From Thioalkalivibrio sp. XN279 (GTDB taxonomy: Bacteria > Pseudomonadota > Gammaproteobacteria > Steroidobacterales > XN24), in NCBI RefSeq assembly GCF_011089885.1, contig NZ_JAANBD010000006.1, positions 62,001 to 126,000 of the forward strand: a stretch of DNA of 64,000 bases. Reading direction: 5' to 3'. Below are positions 54,277 to 62,736 of the stretch, piece after piece (position 1 is the first letter of the stretch; each line of letters begins with the position of its first letter). The translations under genes and the position numbers were made by a program. A model generated the notes under the pieces. That model was given only the letters and a program-made list of their open reading frames with translations, had not been told where the DNA came from and did no database searches.

Positions 54277-55128
54277 TCATGCCGGCGGCCGTAACCACTC
54301 CAGGCGCGGCGGCGGCGCGCCGGGCTGTCGCAGGGCGCCCCACGTCTCCTCGAGCAGTGCCCGCAGGTCGTCTGCCACGCCCCACGGCGGCGCGACCAGC
54401 AGCATGCCGCTGCCGTTCAGGCTGCCCGGGTTGTCGTCGGGACGCACCGCGACCTCGGCGCGCAGGACGCCGCCCGGGCCGAGCTCGGCGCGGTCGAGCG
54501 CACGCTCGAACGGCCGCAGCGCGCGACGATCTTTCACCGGGTACCACGCGGCCAGCACGCCCACGGGCCAGCGTTGCCGCGCCAGCACCAGCCCCGCGAC
54601 GACTCGTTCCAGGTCGTCCGGCGCCTCGTAGGGAGGATCGATCAACAGCAGGCCGCGCTTCGGGGTGGGCGGCAGAAGCGCGCCGAGAGCCTCCCACCCG
54701 TCCCGGCAATGCACGGCGACGCGAGCGTCGCCGCGAAACAGCCGGCGCAGCCCAGCGGCCTCATCCGGGACCAGTTCGCTGAGGACCAGCCGGTCCTGCG
54801 CGCCCAGCAGCCTGGCCGCGACCAGCGGTGAGCCGGGGTAGATCCTGATGCCCTGCTCGTTGCCGGGCAGGCCGCGCACCAGGTCGAGGTAGGTCGCCAG
54901 GGCCGGCGACGCGGGCTGCAGCCGCGCCAGGCGCAGTATGCCGTCGGCCGCCTCGCCGGAGCGGCGCGCCTCCGGCCCGTCGAGCCAGAACGCTCCCGCC
55001 CCGGCGTGCGTCTCCACGTAGCTCAGCGGCTTGGGGCGCAGCTGCAAGCGCCGCAGCAATGCGCACAGCACCGCATGCTTCAGCACGTCGGCGAAGTTAC
55101 CGGCATGAAAGGCGTGCCGGTAATTCAT
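54277..55128 (-). CDS. rlmJ: 23S rRNA (adenine(2030)-N6)-methyltransferase RlmJ
   Basis: A 283-residue methyltransferase. The N-terminus MNYRHAFHAGNFADVLKH is nearly diagnostic for RlmJ; YVETHAGAG is the SAM site and the catalytic motif is DPPYE. It methylates A2030 of 23S rRNA in the cytoplasm. It overlaps the upstream membrane protein gene by four bases (ATGA), so it is translated from the same transcript. Confidence 0.94.
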   Translation of the reverse strand: MNYRHAFHAGNFADVLKHAVLCALLRRLQLRPKPLSYVETHAGAGAFWLDGPEARRSGEAADGILRLARLQPASPALATYLDLVRGLPGNEQGIRIYPGSPLVAARLLGAQDRLVLSELVPDEAAGLRRLFRGDARVAVHCRDGWEALGALLPPTPKRGLLLIDPPYEAPDDLERVVAGLVLARQRWPVGVLAAWYPVKDRRALRPFERALDRAELGPGGVLRAEVAVRPDDNPGSLNGSGMLLVAPPWGVADDLRALLEETWGALRQPGAPPPRLEWLRPPA

Positions 55129-56147
55129 TCCTCGGCGATGCGGATCCGGTGGACGTAGAGCCGGAACGGAGGCGCGGGCTCGGCCAGGAACAGCCCGAGC
55201 CGCCGGACCGCATCACGCCTGAATTCGCGCCCGGACGGCACCGACAGGAGCGCGTCGAGCGGGATGTAGAAGTCGTTGGCCCCCGGGGTCACGCGCAGCA
55301 GGTATTCGGCCCGCTCCTCCGGCGGCAACAGGCGCGAGCTGTCCTCGAGGCGCAAGTTGACGCGGACCGGATGGGCTGCTGTCGAGTACACGTTGAGCAC
55401 CAGCACCGAGAACCCGCTCCAGTCCTTGAACGGCTCGTGCACCATGACGCCGGAACCGGGCGTGCCGTCCGGCAGCAGCAGCGCAACGCGCCTGCCGGCG
55501 CGCCGCGGCCACTCGTCGGGCCCTTTGCCGACGAACAGCTCGGCGTCGTGCATCTCGATGAATGGCTCCTGCCAGGTGCTGGCCAGGTCCACCACGACGG
55601 GGAAAGCGCCGGCGCGCCCGGCGTAGGAGGCCAGCACCGGCCCGAGCGGATTGAGCGCGCCGGCCACCAGCAATGCCCCCAGGACGCCGATGGAACGCCG
55701 CGGCCAGCCACGCAGCCAGGTGTGCTCCCGCTTCAGCCCGCGGTCGAGCGCAGCGCTCAGGGCGAGAAAACCGAAAGCGCCGAGGAAACTGTATACGCCG
55801 CGCACGGGGAACTCGGGATCCGTGCCGGTGACGATCTCGTAGCCGAAAACGAGCGCCAGCACCGACAGCACCGCCACGGCGTAATAGAGGGATCGCTTGC
55901 GAATCCAGCGGCGGCCGATGAGCGCCGTCATTTCCAGGATGATCAGGGCGGCAAAGCCGAAAAAGAATATGTGCCGCAGGTCGCGCAGCGTTTCCTCGAG
56001 CAGGCCGCGCGGCTTGGCCAGGCCGAACAACGCCAGCAGGAACAGGACGATGGCGCCGTACAGCACCATGAGGCGGGCGCCCGGCCCGCGACGGCTGCCG
56101 CGCACGGGCTCGTGATCAGGTACTTGCGGCGGATCCGCGGGATTCAA
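55125..56147 (-). CDS. VanZ-like membrane protein with C-terminal carbohydrate-binding-like domain (copy B)
   Basis: A 340-residue protein. The N-terminal half has about five membrane helices, and the C-terminal half (about 185-340) is a beta-rich domain with WSGFSVLVLNVYS, VRVNLRLEDSS and NDFYIPLD segments, like a galactose-binding or CBM11-type jelly roll. It is a paralogue of the next gene upstream, with the same layout. The function is unknown. It overlaps rlmJ by four bases. Confidence 0.7.
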   Translation of the reverse strand: MNPADPPQVPDHEPVRGSRRGPGARLMVLYGAIVLFLLALFGLAKPRGLLEETLRDLRHIFFFGFAALIILEMTALIGRRWIRKRSLYYAVAVLSVLALVFGYEIVTGTDPEFPVRGVYSFLGAFGFLALSAALDRGLKREHTWLRGWPRRSIGVLGALLVAGALNPLGPVLASYAGRAGAFPVVVDLASTWQEPFIEMHDAELFVGKGPDEWPRRAGRRVALLLPDGTPGSGVMVHEPFKDWSGFSVLVLNVYSTAAHPVRVNLRLEDSSRLLPPEERAEYLLRVTPGANDFYIPLDALLSVPSGREFRRDAVRRLGLFLAEPAPPFRLYVHRIRIAEE

Positions 56148-56188
56148 GGTCGCAGCCTCGGGTGCTTCGGCATCGGTTGGCGCCTACC

Positions 56189-57229
56189 CTAATCCGAGCC
56201 GGGGGCATCGGCAATCCTGTTCGGCTCGCCCTCCAGCCACACCGGGCCGAAGTACAGCGCGAACGGCTCTCCGGGACGGCGACTGAAGAGGATGAACTGG
56301 CTGATGTCGGCGAGGTCGAGGCGCCGCGCTCTCGGCCCGTCAGCAACGGTGTGCAGCGGTATGGAAAAATCGTTCAGGCCGGGCACCACGATGAAACTGC
56401 CGTTGAAGCGGTCGGCGTGATCGCGCTCGCGGTGGGTGTCGTCCACCCGCAGCACGATCTCCACGGGTTGCTCGAGCTCGGACCAGACCTGGAAACGCAG
56501 CGTCGCGTAGGCCGACCAGTCCGGCCATGGCTCGCGCACCGTCACGCCGGGCCACGGCGCGTCGAGAAAGGTGAGGCGGCTCACCTCCCGGCCGGCCATT
56601 TCGTCCCAGCCGTCCGGCGCCCGCACGCTCTCGAGCTCGGACCGCCCGAGGCTGAGGAAAGGCCTCTGCCAGGATGCAGTGAAGTCAGCCAGCAGGGGGA
56701 AAGCGGCGGCACGCTGTGCGTAGTGCCAGGCCACCCCCAACACCGGCGCCAGGGCCAGCGCCAGGGTCAGCGCCGCCGCGACCAGCACCATGCGGGCGGC
56801 GGTCGGTCCGTCCTTGCCGAGCCGCTGCCACAACCCCGGATGCACCGCCGCGGCAATGGCCAGGAAGCAGACCGCCCCGAGGAGGTTCTTCCCGGCGTCG
56901 CCGACATTGGCGTCGCGGCCAGGCTGGAATACCTGGAAGGCCTCGGCCGCGAGGCTCAGGATCGCCGTCGCCAGCAGCGCGATGAGGAAGTCGGGAGGCG
57001 TCGCAACCGCGCTGCCGCGCCGCGCGCGCACGATACGCAACATCAGCAGGCCTGCGACGCCGAACAAGGGCACGTGGCCGATCTCGAACAGCGTACGCCA
57101 GCCGTAGGCGTCCCCCGGCGGCCGCACCAGCGCCAGGAACAGCATCAGGGCGACGATGCCGAGCGCCGGCAGCGCCTGGTGGCGCCAGTCTCGCAACGGC
57201 CTCGGTGGCATGTCGGCGTCCTCGTCCAT
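56189..57229 (-). CDS. VanZ-like membrane protein with C-terminal carbohydrate-binding-like domain (copy A)
   Basis: A 346-residue protein. A VanZ-like helical part (RTLFEIGHVPLFGVAG, AEAFQVFQPGRDANVGDAGKNLLG) covers about 10-160. A beta-rich C-terminal domain (YATLRFQVWSEL, VEIVLRVDDTH, NDFSIPLHTV) follows. The second half aligns with that of copy B (LRFQV/VLVLN, NDF-IPL). VanZ relatives in teicoplanin clusters confer glycopeptide tolerance by an unknown means. The ATG at 57229 was chosen; the frame is open to 57322 without support. It is the first gene of the run through copy B and rlmJ. Confidence 0.72.
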   Translation of the reverse strand: MDEDADMPPRPLRDWRHQALPALGIVALMLFLALVRPPGDAYGWRTLFEIGHVPLFGVAGLLMLRIVRARRGSAVATPPDFLIALLATAILSLAAEAFQVFQPGRDANVGDAGKNLLGAVCFLAIAAAVHPGLWQRLGKDGPTAARMVLVAAALTLALALAPVLGVAWHYAQRAAAFPLLADFTASWQRPFLSLGRSELESVRAPDGWDEMAGREVSRLTFLDAPWPGVTVREPWPDWSAYATLRFQVWSELEQPVEIVLRVDDTHRERDHADRFNGSFIVVPGLNDFSIPLHTVADGPRARRLDLADISQFILFSRRPGEPFALYFGPVWLEGEPNRIADAPGSD

Positions 57230-57281
57230 GTCCCGATTCTGCCGGGGAGCGCCGCCTTTTCGCCAGCCGGCGAATTTCTGA

Positions 57282-57287
57282 TTGACG
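57282..57287 (+). promoter_or_regulatory. candidate -35 element of the amidoligase cassette
   Basis: TTGACG in the divergent gap 57230-57341, 60 bases before the GTG at 57342. A -10 is not clear (GAGATT lies at 18-base spacing). Confidence 0.25.
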
Positions 57288-57341
57288 CGGGACGGTAAAA
57301 GGCGCGAGATTGCGCCCACCACGCATGACCTCTCTGCAGCC

Positions 57342-58064
57342 GTGAGCCCGCACCCCTACCTCGACATCCGCATGCTGCCGCAGCCCGACGACATCAGCTG
57401 CGGCCCCACCTGCCTGCAGGCGGTTTACCGCTATCTCGGGCGGCGCATGGAGCTCGGGCAGCTCATCTCCGAGGTGCCCGGCCTGCCCGAGGGCGGCACC
57501 CTGGCGGTGTCGCTGGGCAATCATGCGCTGCGCCTGGGCTACCGCGCACGCCTCTACAGCTACCACCTGAAGATCTTCGATCCCTCCTGGCGCGGGCTGG
57601 ACGCGGCGGCGCTGGTCGGCAAGCTGGAGGCGCAGCTGCAGCACAAGCACGGCAAGAAATTCCAGGAGGCGAGTCGCGCCTACATCCGCTTTCTCCAGCT
57701 CGGCGGCGAGATCGCCTTCGACGACCTGCGCCCGCGCCTGCTCGACCACGCCTTCGACGCCGGGCTGCCGGTCCTGACCGGGCTCAGCGCCACCTATCTC
57801 TATGACAGCTGCCGCGAGTACACCAACCGCCACAACCGCGCGGTGTACGACGACCTGCGCGGCGAGCCCACGGGCCATTTCGTGGTGCTGTGCGGGCGCG
57901 AGGGCCGCAAGGTGCGCGTGGCCGACCCGTTCATCGGCAACCCGCTGGCAGAAGAGAGCCATTACTACGACGTCGGCGTGGACCGGTTGATCCGGGCCAT
58001 CCTGCTCGGCGTCATGACCTACGACGCCAACCTGCTGGTACTGGCTGAGGAGACCCTGCCTTGA
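57342..58064 (+). CDS. C39-like papain-fold peptidase
   Basis: A 240-residue cysteine peptidase-like protein. The catalytic Cys is in DDISCGPTCL (residue 20), and His and Asp lie in GHFVVLCGREG...VRVADPF (about 185-202), the C39 order. It has no transporter domain, no signal peptide and no double-Gly substrate nearby. The GTG at 57342 begins the homologous part; a TTG at 57282 is the alternative. Its stop overlaps the start of the ATP-grasp gene, so it is the first of four coupled genes. It may trim the product of the two ligases or load a peptide carrier. Confidence 0.8.
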   Translation: MSPHPYLDIRMLPQPDDISCGPTCLQAVYRYLGRRMELGQLISEVPGLPEGGTLAVSLGNHALRLGYRARLYSYHLKIFDPSWRGLDAAALVGKLEAQLQHKHGKKFQEASRAYIRFLQLGGEIAFDDLRPRLLDHAFDAGLPVLTGLSATYLYDSCREYTNRHNRAVYDDLRGEPTGHFVVLCGREGRKVRVADPFIGNPLAEESHYYDVGVDRLIRAILLGVMTYDANLLVLAEETLP

Positions 58065-59533
58065 AGCGCCTGATCGTGGTGGACAACCCGGCCGAGTGGC
58101 CCCTGTCGCGCGGCGAGGACGGCGAGGTGATTTCCGTCGCCAGCTATCTCGATCCTGCCGAGCCCTGGCCGGGACGGGGCGTGCGGGTGTTCAACCTGGC
58201 GCGTTCCTACGGTTACCAGACACGCGGCTATTACGTGTCGTTGCTGGCCGAGGCGCGCGGACACCGGGTCATCCCGGACGTGCGCACCATCCAGGACCTG
58301 AACGCGCCCGGCTTCGTGCGCTTCATTCCCACCGACGTGGAAGAGCTGGTGCAGAAGAGCCTGGCGCGCATCAAGTCCGACGACTTCGTGCTGTCGATTT
58401 ATTTCGGCGAGAACCTCGCGGCCCAGCACCAGGCCCTGGCGCGCGCGCTGTTCCGGCTCTTCCCCGCGCCGTTCCTGCGCGCCAAGTTCGGGCGTGGCCA
58501 GAAGTGGAACCTGCGCGGCGTGCGGGCGCTGTCGCTGGACGAGATCCCGCCGCAGCACCTCGAGTTCATGCACCAGGCGGCGCAACGCTATTTCAGCCGC
58601 AAGCGCTACCCGCCGGAACGCAGCGACCGTTCCCGCTACGACCTGGCGATCCTGGTGAACCCGGAGGAACGCGACGCCCCGTCGGACAGGCAGGCCTTGC
58701 AGCGCTTCGTCCAGGCCGCGCGCCGGCAGGGTTTCGGCGTCGAGTTCATCGGGCGCGACGACTATCCCCGGCTGGCCGAGTTCGACGCGTTGTTCATCCG
58801 CGAGACGACGTCGGTGAACCACCACACCTGGCGTTTCTCCAGGCGCGCCCAGGCCGAGGGCCTGGCGGTGATCGACGACCCGGACTCCATCCTGCGCTGC
58901 GCCAACAAGGTGTATCTCGCCGAGGTGCTCAAGGGCGCCAGGATCCCGATCCCGCGCACGGAAATCATCCAGCGCGGCCAGCGCCGCCCGGCGCTGGAGC
59001 GCCTCGGCCTGCCCTGCGTGCTCAAGGTCCCGGATTCCGCCTTCTCGCACGGCGTCGCCAAGGCGCACACCGAAGCGGAATACCTGGAGCTGACCGACCG
59101 CATGCTGGAAGCCTCCGACCTGGTGATCGGCCAGGAATTCGTCCCCACCGGGTTCGACTGGCGCGTCGGCGTGCTCGAGGGCGAGCCCCTGTTCGTCTGC
59201 AAGTACTTCATGGCACGCGGCCACTGGCAGATCTACAACTGGGCCAGCCGGCACCGCAGCGACTTTTCCGGCCAGTACGAAACGCTGGCCGTTGCGGACG
59301 CGCCGCCGCTGATCGTGCAGACGGCCGTGCGCGCCGCGCGTCTCATGGGACAGGGGCTGTACGGCGTCGACCTCAAGGAGGTCGACGGCAAGCCGCTGGT
59401 GATCGAGATCAACGACAACCCGAGCGTGGACGCCGGCGTGGAAGACAAGGTGCTCGGGCAGGCGCTGTACGACGCCGTCATCGCCGCGCTGCGGCGACGC
59501 GTCGACGCGCGCCGGGAGGGAGAGCGGAAGTGA
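58061..59533 (+). CDS. RimK-like ATP-grasp ligase with RLAN N-terminal domain
   Basis: A 490-residue ligase. The N-terminal RLAN-type domain (about 1-200; LARSYGYQTRGYYVSLLAEARGH in parts) precedes a RimK-type ATP-grasp domain. The ATP-grasp residues are in CVLKVPD and GQEFVPTGFDWR, and the metal site is VIEINDNPS. ATP-grasp ligases make amide bonds between a carboxylate and an amine, often amino-acid tails on peptides. The start is TTG, overlapping the peptidase stop; the stop overlaps the GTG of the GCS2 gene. As I recall, RLAN proteins are usually encoded next to GCS2-type ligases, as here. Confidence 0.87.
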   Translation: MKRLIVVDNPAEWPLSRGEDGEVISVASYLDPAEPWPGRGVRVFNLARSYGYQTRGYYVSLLAEARGHRVIPDVRTIQDLNAPGFVRFIPTDVEELVQKSLARIKSDDFVLSIYFGENLAAQHQALARALFRLFPAPFLRAKFGRGQKWNLRGVRALSLDEIPPQHLEFMHQAAQRYFSRKRYPPERSDRSRYDLAILVNPEERDAPSDRQALQRFVQAARRQGFGVEFIGRDDYPRLAEFDALFIRETTSVNHHTWRFSRRAQAEGLAVIDDPDSILRCANKVYLAEVLKGARIPIPRTEIIQRGQRRPALERLGLPCVLKVPDSAFSHGVAKAHTEAEYLELTDRMLEASDLVIGQEFVPTGFDWRVGVLEGEPLFVCKYFMARGHWQIYNWASRHRSDFSGQYETLAVADAPPLIVQTAVRAARLMGQGLYGVDLKEVDGKPLVIEINDNPSVDAGVEDKVLGQALYDAVIAALRRRVDARREGERK

Positions 59534-60765
59534 ATGCGCGCCGCCGCTGGGGCCTGTTCGAGGTCTTCGGCATCGAGATGGAGTACATGATCGTCGACCG
59601 CGACACGCTCGCAGTGCGGCCGCTGGCCGACCTGCTGCTGCGTGACGCGGCCGGGACCGGCGCCTGGGCGGAGGACGTGGAACGCGGCGCCATCGGCTGG
59701 TCCAACGAAATCGTCTCGCACCTGGTGGAACTCAAGACCAACGGGCCGGCTGCATCGCTGGCGGGCCTGGACGAGGCTTTTCACGCCGACGTGCTCGAGG
59801 CCAACCGGCTGCTCGCCCCCCATAACGCGATGCTGCTCGGCACCGGCGCCCATCCCTGGATGGACCCGTCCACCGAGACGCGCATCTGGCCGCACGGCGG
59901 CGCCGAGATCTACGCCACTTACGACCGCATCTTCGGCTGCCAGGGCCACGGCTGGTCGAACCTGCAAAGCACCCATCTCAACCTGCCCTTCGCCGACGAC
60001 GAGCAGTTCGGCCGGCTGCATGCCGCCATCCGCCTCGCGCTGCCTCTGATCCCGGCCCTCGCGGCCAGCTCGCCGTTCCTCGACGGGCGCTTTACCGGCT
60101 ACCTGGACGCGCGCCTGGAGACCTACCGCCACAACCAGGCCCGCATCCCGTCCATCACCGGTCGCGTGATCCCCGAGCGCCTGTTCACCGAGCGCGACTA
60201 CCGCGGCCTGTTCGAGCGCATCGCCAGCGACATCCGGCCGCACGACCCGGACGGCGTGCTGGACCCGCTGTTCCTCAACTCGCGCGGCGCCATCGCGCGC
60301 TTCGACCGCAACGCCATCGAGATCCGGGTGATCGACATCCAGGAGTGCCCGGCGGCCGACCTGGCCGTGATCGGCGCCGTGGTGGCGCTGCTGCGCCAGC
60401 TCACGGCGGAGTCGACTGCGCCGCTCGAGGCGCAACAGGCATGGCCGGAGGACCTGCTGGCGGACATCCTGCTGGCGGTAGCGAAAGACGGCGACCAGGC
60501 ACGTATCGTGGACGGCGACTACCTGCGCATGTTCGGCCTGCGCGAGCGCGCCATGACCGCCGGCGAAGCATGGCGGCGCATCTGTGAACGCGCGCGCGAC
60601 GACTTCGCCCCGGATGCGCGCCGCACGCTGGGTCGCATCCTCGCCGAGGGCCCGCTGGCGCGCCGCCTGCTGCGGAGCACCGGCACGACGCCCGACCGCG
60701 CCGTGCTGCAGGAGGCCTGCCGGACGCTGGCCGGCTGCCTGGCGGGCAACCGCCTCTACCCGTGA
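59530..60765 (+). CDS. GCS2-type carboxylate-amine ligase (glutamate-cysteine ligase family)
   Basis: A 411-residue ligase of the glutamate-cysteine ligase 2 family. The motifs are FGIEMEYMIVD at the start (metal-binding Glu), SNEIVSHLVELKTN, STHLNLPF, a central LETYRHNQARIPS and the C-terminal FDRNAIEIRVIDIQE. It should join the gamma-carboxylate of glutamate, or a similar acid, to an amine. The start is GTG in a GTGA overlap; the longer frame upstream is a shadow of the ATP-grasp gene. Confidence 0.87.
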   Translation: MNARRRWGLFEVFGIEMEYMIVDRDTLAVRPLADLLLRDAAGTGAWAEDVERGAIGWSNEIVSHLVELKTNGPAASLAGLDEAFHADVLEANRLLAPHNAMLLGTGAHPWMDPSTETRIWPHGGAEIYATYDRIFGCQGHGWSNLQSTHLNLPFADDEQFGRLHAAIRLALPLIPALAASSPFLDGRFTGYLDARLETYRHNQARIPSITGRVIPERLFTERDYRGLFERIASDIRPHDPDGVLDPLFLNSRGAIARFDRNAIEIRVIDIQECPAADLAVIGAVVALLRQLTAESTAPLEAQQAWPEDLLADILLAVAKDGDQARIVDGDYLRMFGLRERAMTAGEAWRRICERARDDFAPDARRTLGRILAEGPLARRLLRSTGTTPDRAVLQEACRTLAGCLAGNRLYP

Positions 60766-61454
60766 CCGCCACGCCCACGGTGCACACGCGCTGGCTGTTC
60801 ACCTGCGAGCATGGCGGGCATGACATCCCGGCGGAGCTGCAGCATGCCTTCAGCGATGCGGCCGAGGAGCTGGCCTCCCATCGCGGCTGGGACAGCGGCG
60901 CCCTGCAGGCCTTCGAGACGCTCGCCGCGGCGCACGCCGACGCGGCGTTCTGCGCCACCACCAGCCGGCTTCTGGTCGACCTGAACCGCTCCCTGCACCA
61001 TCCGCAGGTGTTTTCCCGCCGCGTCCGGGGACTGTCCCCGGCGACGCGCGCCGACATCGCGGCGCGCTGGTGGCAGCCCTGGCGGGCGTCCGTGGTCGCC
61101 ACCATCGAGAAGTGGCTGGCGGAGGGCGCACAGGTGCGGCATGTCTCGGTGCACAGCTTCACGCCGGTGCTGGGCGTGGAAGTGCGCAACGCCGACATCG
61201 GCCTGCTGTACGACCCGGCACGCAGCGCGGAGGCCCGCTTCAGCCGCGCGTGGCAGCTCCGCCTGCGCGCCTGCGGCTGGCGCGTGCGCCGCAACTATCC
61301 ATACCGCGGGGCAGCCGACGGCCACACCACGGCTTTGCGCAGGCGCTTCGGGAAGGATTACCTCGGCGTGGAGCTGGAGCTCAACCAGGCGCTGTTCCCG
61401 CAGCGCGAAGCCGCGCTGCTCGGGGACCTGGTCGAGACGCTGCCGCGCGACTGA
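60762..61454 (+). CDS. N-formylglutamate amidohydrolase-like enzyme
   Basis: A 230-residue zinc amidohydrolase. The metal site is CEHGG (15-19), with VDLNRS, VHSFTP and DGHTTALRRRF following in the family order (FGase/HutG-like). HutG itself is not likely since no histidine-degradation genes are present. Here it is the fourth gene of an overlapping cassette, so it probably removes a formyl or acyl group, or hydrolyses a gamma-glutamyl amide, from the ligase product. The start GTG overlaps the previous stop (GTGA). Confidence 0.87.
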   Translation: MTATPTVHTRWLFTCEHGGHDIPAELQHAFSDAAEELASHRGWDSGALQAFETLAAAHADAAFCATTSRLLVDLNRSLHHPQVFSRRVRGLSPATRADIAARWWQPWRASVVATIEKWLAEGAQVRHVSVHSFTPVLGVEVRNADIGLLYDPARSAEARFSRAWQLRLRACGWRVRRNYPYRGAADGHTTALRRRFGKDYLGVELELNQALFPQREAALLGDLVETLPRD

Positions 61455-61472
61455 CGCGGCACGATCCACGCT

Positions 61473-61898
61473 TCAGCCGGATAGCACGATCCAGCCGGCG
61501 AGGTGCAGCCACAACAGCCACATCAGCGCAGTGGAGAACAAATACAGGTTGAAGCGCCGCATGACACGGTTGGGGCCCAGGTGCTCGCGCATGTGCAGCG
61601 CACGCAACACCACGAAGCCCCAGGCCAGTGCGACGGCGACCACGTTCGCCACTCCCAGCGCCAGGTGCGCCAGGCAGGCGGCATGGAACAACAACGGGAT
61701 CTCGAAATGATTGGCGAAGTGCCGCGTCGAGACCGACACCTCGGGCGACATCGGCACCTCGCCACGACCGGAAAAATCGTCCAGTCGCATGGCCTTGCTG
61801 CGCACCGCCGCCTGGCGGCGCCGCCCCATCACGCCCCACGCCACGGCCGTCAACAAGGCCATGCCGAGCATGGGCCAGAACATCAGCGCGTCGGACAT
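61473..61898 (-). CDS. MAPEG-family membrane protein
   Basis: A 141-residue four-helix membrane protein with the MAPEG signature region (NHFEIPLLFHAACLA, LRALHMREHLGPNRVMRRF in parts), including the Arg/Asn residues that bind glutathione in eukaryotic members. Bacterial members are little studied. The ATG at 61898 was chosen by homology. It ends 18 bases after the amidohydrolase gene on the opposite strand. Confidence 0.82.
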   Translation of the reverse strand: MSDALMFWPMLGMALLTAVAWGVMGRRRQAAVRSKAMRLDDFSGRGEVPMSPEVSVSTRHFANHFEIPLLFHAACLAHLALGVANVVAVALAWGFVVLRALHMREHLGPNRVMRRFNLYLFSTALMWLLWLHLAGWIVLSG

Positions 61899-61908
61899 GC
61901 CGTATTCC

Positions 61909-62736
61909 CTAGAGATGCTCGTCGAGAAAAGCCAGCGTGCGCCGCCAGGCGTCCGCCGCGGCTTCCGGCTGGTAGCGCGTGCCGGAGGGATTGGCGAAGG
62001 CGTGGTCGGCATCGTCGTAGATGACGATCTCGTGCGTCTTGCCGAGCGCCTGCAGCGCCATTTCGAACTCGCGTACCGACTCCACCGGGATGCCGCGGTC
62101 CTGCCCGCCGAAGATGCCGAGGATCGGCATCCGCAGCGGGGCCAGTTCCGCCGGCTCGGTGACCAGGCGGCCGTAATAGATCACCGCGGCGTCCAGTTCC
62201 TCGGGCATCTGCAGCGCCAGGCGCAACGACATGGCGCCGCCCAGGCACCAGCCGATGCTGCCGACCTGCGCCACGCCGCCCTCGTCCTCCAGCCAGCGCA
62301 GCGCGGCGCCCAGGTGCCGCTCGGCGCGATCCTCGTCGCCCATCAGCGCCTGCATCAGCGTGCGCGCCTCGCCCGGCTCGCCGGCCACCTCGCCCTCATA
62401 CAGATCCACCGCCAGCGCCAGGTAGCCTTCGGCTGCCAGGCGGTTGCTCATCTCGCGGATATTTTCGTTCAGTCCCCACCACTCGTGGATCACCACCAGG
62501 CCGGCACGCGGGGTGCCCGCGGGTCGCGCCAGGTAGCCGCGGCCTGGACCGTAATCCACCTCTGCGCCGACCACGCCCGCGGCCGCCTCGCCGCCGGCCG
62601 CGCCCGCCACGGGCTGGTCGCCGGCATGCTCGCGCGCCATGGCCTCGACATAGCCTGCGCCGCGTTCGACCGGCTCAGCAGCCGGCAAGGCCTGGCACGC
62701 CGCGACCAGGGCCAGCAGCAACAACATCTTCCGCAT
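61909..62736 (-). CDS. dienelactone hydrolase family protein, exported
   Basis: A 275-residue alpha/beta hydrolase with a signal peptide (1-19). Motifs are IHEWWGLNENIR, the Cys nucleophile in GWCLGGAMS, and a D-H pair in DDADHAF. This Cys-nucleophile form is that of dienelactone hydrolase. The substrate in the periplasm is unknown. It is coupled to glgC by a TGATG overlap and has GGAGG before its ATG. Confidence 0.88.
   Translation of the reverse strand: MRKMLLLLALVAACQALPAAEPVERGAGYVEAMAREHAGDQPVAGAAGGEAAAGVVGAEVDYGPGRGYLARPAGTPRAGLVVIHEWWGLNENIREMSNRLAAEGYLALAVDLYEGEVAGEPGEARTLMQALMGDEDRAERHLGAALRWLEDEGGVAQVGSIGWCLGGAMSLRLALQMPEELDAAVIYYGRLVTEPAELAPLRMPILGIFGGQDRGIPVESVREFEMALQALGKTHEIVIYDDADHAFANPSGTRYQPEAAADAWRRTLAFLDEHL

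Noticed and set aside
60762-61454. hutG of histidine degradation
   Set aside because: No hutU, hutH or hutI nearby; the gene is fused by overlaps to the ligase cassette.
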